Part shown: piece after piece, positions 59,601 through 64,000 of the stretch | Position numbering within the stretch: position 1 is the first letter of the stretch | Layout: every line of letters starts with the position of its first letter | Assembly: GCA_030849075.1 (NCBI GenBank) | Contig: JASAOO010003521.1 | Span: 28,301 to 92,300, forward strand | Direction: 5' to 3' | DNA from: Zelonia costaricensis | Lineage: Eukaryota > Euglenozoa > Kinetoplastea > Trypanosomatida > Trypanosomatidae | Length of the DNA: 64,000 nucleotides | The notes under the pieces: model-generated | What the model was told of the DNA's origin: nothing | Databases searched by the model: none | What the model saw: the letters and a program-made list of their open reading frames with translations, nothing else | Translations under genes and position numbers: made by a program

Positions 59601-60748
59601 GCGCCAGCGTGCCAGCCGGGTGCGGCGAGGGAGGCGGCCGCGGCTGGCAGAGCAGCAACAAGTGGGGCGGCGCCGGCCGCTGCCCACGTCGCAGGCTGCG
59701 GAGCGGCCATGTGTGCAGCACGAGGGCCCTCCACTGCAGGCCTCGTCACCGCTTCGACTCCACCAAGTCCACGCGTGGGCGGCGGCAGCAAAAGTGAGGC
59801 GGGCTCGGCCCAGCGCGGCGGCTGCGATGGTGGTGGCGCAGGAGGCCGCAGTGCGATCGCCACCCGCTCCTCCTTGAAGTTCGCCCAGTACCGCAGACAG
59901 CGCCGCTCCCAGCGATGGGCAAGCTCGCGGCGCATGTGGGCCTCCGCGAGAACAACAGCGAAGGCCACGGAGTTCACGTACACCTGCTGCTGGTGCTGCT
60001 GCTGCTGCGACATACTTGCAGGCGGCGGCGGCGGCGAGGCGGGGGCGGGGAAAGCGGATGTGGCGGCCACTGCCGTTGCCGGGCCGCTGCGAGTGGCGTG
60101 GCCGTTGCCGCTGGAGGGAGCTCTTACCGACGCCGGGTCGCCGTGCACGCCGTGGTGCCGGTCGTGTCCGCGCGCGCGAGCGTCTCGCTGCGCGTCCGCG
60201 TCGCCGTATTCGCGGTGCGCACGGTCGGAGCGGTGGTAATGGAGCCTCTCAGCATCGCGGTGATGTTCATGCTGACCGCGATTGGGGGCTGGCGACCATG
60301 CAGGTGCGACGGGTAGTGGCGCCCGGCCGTGCGAGGCACTGGTGGAGTTGGCGGGGACAGCTGCTGCGGCGGCGGAGGACGGATGCGCTGCCGCCGGTGC
60401 GTGTCCGTCACGCGCCAGTGGGTCGGCGTGGCGGCTGGACACCACCACAGCGAGCGGCGGTGACGAGGAGGGCGCATCGGACTGCAGCTGATGGTGGTGG
60501 TGCTGGTGATGTTGTTGCGGCTGTGCTTCCTGGGCATGCTTGAGTGCCCTGACGCGCAGGTGCAGGTCGGCGAGCTCGGCCCGGCTTGCGCCCCGCTCCT
60601 TCAGCGCCCTGAAGGTGCGCAGGAGCCTCCCCGTCTCCTCGATGTCGCGGAGGAGTCGAGTCGAGCTGGCGGCCGACGCAGCGGACGATGACGACGCCGC
60701 GGAGGGCGCCGGCGACGCGGCGGACAGTACGACGGGACGCGCGTCCAT
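53672..60748 (-). CDS. Giant Ala/Glu/Gln-rich coiled-coil protein
   Basis: 2358 residues, start ATG at 60748-60746 (MDARPVVLSAASPAP). A short predicted coil at about 25-75 is followed by a disordered stretch with His and Gln runs. Residues ~254-295 form a non-repetitive helix-like segment with RRELAHRWERRCLRYWANF. From about 395 to 1100 the chain is an almost unbroken Ala/Glu/Arg/Gln coiled coil with units such as AEEERVKAQALAAAEAAAAA. A long disordered Ser/Pro/Asp region follows. The C-terminal part becomes ordered again, with segments near 1883-1946 (hydrophobic stretch LTTRAVALVLSVGLLRAV), 2130-2230 (DVARLVYYYVELASN) and the last 40 residues (LVLEQCVSNVLHDLVGD). No known domain recognised. 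It could be a cytoskeletal or flagellar structural protein (inference from composition only). Confidence 0.8.
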   Translation of the reverse strand: MDARPVVLSAASPAPSAASSSSAASAASSTRLLRDIEETGRLLRTFRALKERGASRAELADLHLRVRALKHAQEAQPQQHHQHHHHQLQSDAPSSSPPLAVVVSSRHADPLARDGHAPAAAHPSSAAAAAVPANSTSASHGRAPLPVAPAWSPAPNRGQHEHHRDAERLHYHRSDRAHREYGDADAQRDARARGHDRHHGVHGDPASVRAPSSGNGHATRSGPATAVAATSAFPAPASPPPPPASMSQQQQHQQQVYVNSVAFAVVLAEAHMRRELAHRWERRCLRYWANFKEERVAIALRPPAPPPSQPPRWAEPASLLLPPPTRGLGGVEAVTRPAVEGPRAAHMAAPQPATWAAAGAAPLVAALPAAAASLAAPGWHAGADVADEDDVQEAVARAAVAAAAAAAAEASRVAAEERQQHEQQQQRLRQEQERARARADAAAREAAERDEAERQAVAAAAAAAAAEEERVKAQALAAAEAAAAAKAEAEQRHRAEADAAAAAAAAARRRAAAVENLEIAEASARAAVVRAATDAWGSAMTSEVSARRHVQATLDLFVDAAAGRHDVAADEARSRAALDRAERVAGEQAAQVAAARASAAAAEAAKRAEEEVRRQRAADAEREAAAERERLQQQQQQRDAAAEALEAAARECVAAEMAKAKADAERQAAAASRGVAAVASLAAALVAEWTGEAALAAGVAARRASPSPALSISSGIEAEVAEGKGAFTEQAGTAPVEGASVPRSSLSPAASASRSADPSEAADAGATVVMAEAAHEVNLRAEEQRLQRESTAHAVAAVDAVAHHVLTALLRDAAEAVKAQEAAAAAQERERAVKAWRAAQAMERVALQDAEHDTRAVLLSGAEEDRSALALREATERVAQEEKTKAAAARLRAEAEAAASAAADAAAAAAAEEEKLRARQRAEAAKAAAADAQAEREAKEVRAEEEKKRAAAHVALLAAAAAAKATALQCAALARVSAAVVDAWVAEAASAASTELRQQQQQQAAAARAEACEALAREEASARAVVQREGESSLGSLCMAAATAADALRQREERRAAEQLRAEQARQQQEQQRRQQQQQQEQQEELQRQLEKQATLESESSAACGQIAALSEVLLLECLHDAAESHLTAVATTPTHPHALTGRGDSERAMMRALVGGGEEDAGEEEDDDLDSLPGSAPSSSTSLSAAAADAAAGTATGASLGKTSRIAAEATARDGEATPQDADNVATATLAPLVDAAPTPTSDAAAARSAASSTPPPRLDANGADSAAARSSPSPASTPSLLPDVESARAAAALQLCSPLALTHVVDAVLTDVIGAAATAVASRARGGGGERGAPMASEVEDDTVSAAAVAVAAVAESKSDSLATPLLGGQWGQRAGVGQLHLTRDPELSLTSTTDMGGSLLSSLQSPPRPLQPKPLTPPPAVLDPAGIIGSRGGGAGGGGRRHGGTGGTDIGQPGSEASTGYAVESPDVHANAELASEEAARALTETGSSSTLAPGAALAATGSRVPGDPLLRDAGLSPLSTAGLDAAPTTSANTTGSGSDEDDDAGCILFAGPGAPLPLHLQQQQSSGLSPVLPRGSLNSATGGDDEDAAAAVEDGAGRRDGPTEASCGLASVLMTRAPQLLQPASPPQHARELDAAAAAANLSISIGLEASTRTDADDLRAFQLDAPPPNASPALEPSHSAAASLTPASVADAATRLLDVILRDAAVPVPATRFSPPLQHVRSAKAAPPPLMMREAGAPAAPPVPLSSSSSISAATQKSPVNENADNTTGSTTTSAPHPPPPAPSPSLEEGHADHKKAGSIAEMGRGFTTDEAHEGALHVSPSKSPAASAVAGEGIAGAHAAPLASLTTLVSAVTAPSDFVAQLRQQEAEKRAAAHRQNRYLTSRELAVVAARFLTSECGAAARVLAAGPIATLTTRAVALVLSVGLLRAVTVANRRARRLVEAEQSSSKGMGGARDASAPSAAAAGAEKAGAGDASPTAASDSAALADEIEGAEEAPASPSTRRYGSAAMGGGGGGCEGVSTLPSSGAEDAGLFGPPPPSASSQHAAADAAVVVSPSLAGDEGGFPAVLPIASATAGGGEAAAAVEKQQQRKEGDDEGELEPANLAAGLTGLSPVTASPRPTAAAPAADKLPADWAAGLRGVAERVAADLIDYASRRVLLGQGEGQSNQDHLRTASRLHADALARVNVVALFTQELRQRDVARLVYYYVELASNGPRDRADPHYSPTALGEHNVFGRRSSGDSDGDGLDAALSSPRRLVDMAGSFDGLEASSPTLPGTLSPRQVRSPSAFSPLLHPRNDSFLSAATAIHVRRSGLLQLVLEQCVSNVLHDLVGDTVGWLGTAYLRPASTNTAG

Positions 60749-62590
60749 GACACACACACACACGCAGACAGAGGGAGGCACGGCGCGCAGGGGTGAGTCT
60801 GATCCAGCCTTTCACCAAAACACACGAAGATCAACACACGAGCAAACGTGCGCACCAAGCCCGAAATGCGCGGGGCCACACACACACACACACACACAGA
60901 ACGAAGGGGAGGAGGGAGGAGGGAAGGAGGGGGGGGGAGTCAGCGTCGAGGTCGGGCAAGGATAACTATACAGTGCGTGATCACGCGTGCGTCACTCACG
61001 CTCGTTCTTTTCTCTATATATCTGTATGACTGTATACGTACGTGTGTGTGTGTGTGGGTGGGAATGCCGGCAAACAGACCGAGGCACCAACAAGACGGCA
61101 GAGGAGGAGAAGCGACTGCAGCGGTTGAACTTTGGACAAGCGGAGTGAATTCGTGGGAGTGGAGAGGTCCACTCCTCTTTACACACCGGCACACCACGTC
61201 GACACGTGTGCACCACTACGCACCCTTTTGTGTGTGTGTGCGTGTGAGTCCGTCAACCGACAACTTGAGGAGGGGGCAGCGAAGGAAAGGAAAGGAAAGA
61301 AATGGAAAGAGGGGAGTGCGGAGCTGCGAGAGGGCGGAGGGGCCCACGCCACGAGCGCAGCGCGTCTGCACGGCACCGCAGATGTCACAGAACCGAGAAC
61401 CACCACAGCACGCACACACACGCACACAGCCAGACAGACGATGGACGCGGGACTGCGAAGACGACGAAGTCCACGGAGCGAAAGCTTGTACTCGACAAGA
61501 AGTACACGACAAGTCGAATACACACACACACACACACACAGCGATCGCGAAGTCAAGTCGCCACGCGGCGGCGGCGGCGGTAGAGCGGCCGTCAGCAAAA
61601 GGGAAGAGAGTCGACAGGAAGGAGGGGGGGGCTGCGCGCGGGTGTGGTGTCCGCCGCTCAACCGACCCTGAGGATGAGACCCAACAACAGTCCCGGCAAC
61701 AGCGGCGCGGCGCAGGATGTACAAGTCTGACCCTCCCACCTCGGATCGATGGTGTGTGTGTGTGTGGGGGGGGGGTGTACGTGTGGGGCAACCGTTTGTG
61801 CACACTACGGACAGCTCTGTGTGTGTGTGTGGTACGCACGGGGGTGGATGCGCACGACGGAACAGGGACAGAGGGGGGATGACACGAGAAAGAGTGGAGC
61901 TCGCGAAGAGTGGACCAGGAGGGAGGGCGGGTGGTAACATGTGAGGCACGCGACCGAGCCCGTGGTGTGCGCCGTCACGCATCCGCCACAGCCTCGCGCG
62001 GCCTCCCAGGCTGTGACCCTCCACCCCACCCCACCCCCATCGCCTTCCCGACCAACGTGCTGTAGCCGTGCAAAGGGAAGATGGCCGCTCCACGGCGGGG
62101 GCGGCATCACAAGGGAGTGGCTGCACGGATGGGATCTGCCTGCTTGGTTCGCCGCTTGACGGGTACGAGGACTGAGAAGACGGCGAGGAGCCTGCACGTG
62201 CGTGTGTGTGTGTGTGTGTGTGTGCGTGTGTCCATGCGTGCGCGTTGGCGTGTGGCGGCAACGCTACACTCGCGTGCACGTGTCTGCGGCGCGTTGCGCA
62301 CCCACGACATCCCCCCTCCCTCCCGCCGCGACGTGAGACGTCCCAACCGCGGTTGTTGATCTTCACGCGGGTGTGGGGGGGGGGGGGGAGATGGGATGGC
62401 GCCTGCAGGGGTGCATGACGGCGCACTGCCACGTACTCCCCCTCACTGCATGAGATGCCTGTTTTTCCTTGTTGGCACGATATCGTGTCGTCCTTCGCCG
62501 TCACGCTTCGCTATTTCAACTCCGGGTGCACATACACATACGTCAACACACACGCACCTTCACACTGACAGGTACGCAGGCTGGCAGCGC
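60749..62590 (-). other. Intergenic region between MDR gene and giant coiled-coil gene
   Basis: 1.84 kb without a convincing gene. On the + strand: CA repeat at 60751-60764 almost touching the giant gene's ATG (TG on the coding strand, opposite to most leaders), CA repeat at 60881-60899, GA/G-rich patch at 60905-60940, GT repeat at about 61040-61056, GT at about 61228-61243, CA at about 61409-61434 and 61519-61540, GT at about 61754-61777 with a G9 run, GT at about 61817-61831, GT at 62199-62226, G12 at about 62377-62388, and a short CA stretch at about 62529-62555 near the MDR stop. A 441-codon minus-strand frame at 61179-62504 runs through these repeats (encodes His-Thr runs) and was rejected. 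Confidence 0.5.
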
Positions 62591-63625
62591 TCAGGCAAAC
62601 TTGATGATTGCCTTGCTGCCGCCCTGCACAAAGACCTTATCCCACACCTCCGGCACCTTCTCCAGCGACGGCGCCGCTGTCGTTGGGTAGCTGATGCCCG
62701 CCTCCTGCGCCGCATGGAGCACAAAGTCCAGCTTCGTTTGGCGCTCCGCGTACGACATGGCGTTCAGGTACGTTGGCGCAAACAGGCCAGCCATGGTGAC
62801 CTCGTTGTAGATCAAGCTGGAGCCTGAGATGAACAGACCGAAGCTGTTCTGGGCGCCGTAGGTGACGACATGCGCCATGGGGCCGGTGCACTTCAACATC
62901 GAGTCGAAGAAGATGCCGCCGACCCCGTTGAGGCACAAGGCGGCGCCGCGCTTGCCCACCGCCGCCTGCATCGCCCGCATGCCGGCGCCGTTGTACTCGA
63001 ACACGTCGGCGCCGTACATGGCGTGGCGCTGCTTAGCCGCGGCGAACCGGTCGCCCGGCGTGGCGGCCGTCAGCACCTTCACCCCGTACGACTTCGCGAA
63101 CGCCGCGACGGCGAGCGAGGTGAGGCTGCTGCCACTGTTCTGAACGACGACGTCACCCTTGTGCAGCCGCGCGTAGCCCTCGAGGAGCTGCTGGGCGACA
63201 AGGAAGTTTGACGCGGTGGTCGCGACGGCGCTCTGCTTTGGGTCGATCTTGTGGAGTTGCGTCACGGGCACGGTGATGTGCGAGGCCCACGTGCCGTGGA
63301 TCGGCGCCACCCACACCGTGTCGCCCTCCCGCACCGGCGATGACGCGCCGCCGCTGGAGGCTGCGGCCGCGGACGCGGGCGCACGGACGACCTTGCCCAC
63401 CCCCTCGCAGCCCCCGACGCGCGGGAAGCCAGCCATGTTGACCCGCTTGCGGCCGAGCGCCGTGCCGTTCACCACCGCCGCGTCTACGCGGTGCATCGGC
63501 GCCGTCAGCATCTGCACCACCGCCTCGCTCTTGCCCGGCGTGAGGTCGAACTTCTCGTAGCGGAGCACCTGACTGATGGGGCCGCAGCGCGCGTAGCGCC
63601 ATCCGGCAGAGGCGACCTTCGACAT
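62591..63625 (-). CDS. MDR-superfamily oxidoreductase, mitochondrial enoyl reductase-like
   Basis: 344 residues, start ATG at 63625-63623 (MSKVASAGWRYARCG); the frame is open 79 codons further upstream with no ATG near the domain. The medium-chain dehydrogenase/reductase layout is clear: a GroES-like part with APMHRVDAAVVNG and FPRVGGCEGVGKVV at about 67-80, then DTVWVAPIHGTWASHITVP, and a nucleotide-binding part with KGDVVVQNSGSSLTSLAVAAFA at about 156-177. The GTWASH / VVVQNS combination resembles mitochondrial 2-enoyl thioester reductase (MECR/ETR1), the last step of mitochondrial fatty-acid synthesis with NADPH. No zinc-binding Cys cluster is seen, as expected for this subgroup. The catalytic Tyr expected soon after the 'N-x-x-D' region seems absent: the aligned stretch is VNGTALGRKR. 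It could therefore be a diverged reductase or quinone oxidoreductase-like paralogue. Confidence 0.72.
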   Translation of the reverse strand: MSKVASAGWRYARCGPISQVLRYEKFDLTPGKSEAVVQMLTAPMHRVDAAVVNGTALGRKRVNMAGFPRVGGCEGVGKVVRAPASAAAASSGGASSPVREGDTVWVAPIHGTWASHITVPVTQLHKIDPKQSAVATTASNFLVAQQLLEGYARLHKGDVVVQNSGSSLTSLAVAAFAKSYGVKVLTAATPGDRFAAAKQRHAMYGADVFEYNGAGMRAMQAAVGKRGAALCLNGVGGIFFDSMLKCTGPMAHVVTYGAQNSFGLFISGSSLIYNEVTMAGLFAPTYLNAMSYAERQTKLDFVLHAAQEAGISYPTTAAPSLEKVPEVWDKVFVQGGSKAIIKFA

Positions 63626-64000
63626 CGACGTTGGAGAAGGACAAGAAGTGCGGGCGAGTGTGCGGGAGAGGATGGGAGGCGATGATACGAAGGAGTTCGG
63701 CAGTGGAGTTGCCGGCTGGCAAAGCTCGATGCGTTCGACCTCGCCGCTGCAGACGTGCGCACGCAGAGAGAGCGCGAGAGAGACACAACAATCACAACAA
63801 CCACTGAAGGCTCTAGCGGTGGAGGTTGAGGTGACGGTGATGCTACACAAACACTTGCACACTGCCTAAGAGATCGGGGGGGGAAGGGGATGAGTGCGGA
63901 GTCGGTGTGATGAAGAACTACGAATGGAGCTGCGGGGAAAGGGTGGAACTACTGCTAGGCGCTACAGGGGCTACAACTCGGGGGGGGGGGGGAAGGGCGG
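63626..64000 (-). other. Upstream region of MDR gene to window edge
   Basis: 375 bp of leader and intergenic sequence. On the coding strand two pyrimidine tracts precede AG dinucleotides: CCCCTTCCCCCCCCGATCTCTT with AG at 63867-63866, and CCACCCTTTCCCCGC with AG at 63931-63930. A third C-rich run lies at 63979-63992. These fit spliced-leader acceptor signals for the MDR gene. No gene recognised. Confidence 0.5.
63866..63867 (-). other. Candidate trans-splice acceptor AG for MDR gene
   Basis: AG directly after a ~20-nt pyrimidine-rich tract on the coding strand, 241 nt upstream of the MDR ATG. The tract is the longest close to the gene, and no ATG lies between the AG and the start in the coding frame. 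A second candidate AG is at 63931-63930. Confidence 0.35.

Noticed and set aside
61179..62504. 441-codon minus-strand frame between the MDR and giant genes
   Set aside because: Runs through several CA/GT repeats (encodes His-Thr and Cys-Val runs) and lacks a recognisable domain; best seen as UTR and spacer.
1..64000. Search for strand switch, tRNA or rRNA genes, transposons and CRISPR arrays
   Set aside because: All supported genes are on one strand. No tRNA-like cloverleaf, rRNA, reverse transcriptase, transposase or spaced repeat array was recognised by eye; a computed tRNA scan would be needed to be sure.

Overview
The window looks like part of a nuclear chromosome of a trypanosomatid protist, most likely of the Leishmaniinae (Leishmania, Leptomonas, Crithidia, Endotrypanum or Porcisia type). 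The DNA is GC-rich, the genes are long and show no introns, and all sixteen recognisable genes lie on the minus strand. They are separated by 0.5-2.2 kb gaps full of CA/TG microsatellites and poly-C (coding strand) tracts. This is the layout of a directional gene cluster that is transcribed polycistronically, here from high to low coordinates, and cut into mRNAs by trans-splicing and polyadenylation. No strand switch, rRNA, tRNA, mobile element or CRISPR array was recognised.

In transcription order (right to left) the genes are: an enoyl-reductase-like MDR protein (62.6-63.6 kb); a 2358-residue coiled-coil protein (53.7-60.7); an LSm protein (52.4-52.8); a CDK that is probably CRK2 (50.2-51.3); an MSP-domain/VAP-like tail-anchored protein (46.8-48.1); a probable mitochondrial protein with a possible FMN split-barrel fold (44.3-45.5); a Cys-rich multi-pass membrane protein (40.1-42.9); a Prp28/DDX23-like DEAD-box helicase (35.3-38.3); Golgi tether subunit COG4 (31.7-34.5); a SURP plus CID protein resembling U2 snRNP SR140 (27.8-31.0); a disordered protein with a ubiquitin-like fold (24.1-27.2); a kinesin-9, probably KIF9B (18.8-22.7); a 2227-residue ankyrin protein (10.9-17.6); a probably N-myristoylated LRR protein (6.4-9.6); a type I nitroreductase (4.1-5.1); and the N-terminal part of an unrecognised Ala/Pro/Ser-rich protein that runs off the left edge.

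If I recall Leishmania major identifiers correctly (CRK2 LmjF.05.0550, nitroreductase LmjF.05.0660; from memory, not looked up), the ten genes counted here between those two fit the numbering exactly. That would place this window in the chromosome 5 synteny block. The genes do not form one pathway, which is normal for trypanosomatid clusters. Three of them (LSm, Prp28-like, SR140-like) belong to splicing, two (COG4, MSP/VAP-like) to membrane traffic and contact sites, and one (kinesin-9) to the flagellum.

Gene starts were set at the first ATG of the conserved reading frame. Several frames stay open upstream through CA-repeat leaders that encode His-Thr runs, and these were treated as 5' UTR. 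The most interesting structure outside the genes is a strand-polar arrangement of dinucleotide repeats: on the coding strand, (TG)n usually follows stop codons and (CA)n usually precedes start codons.
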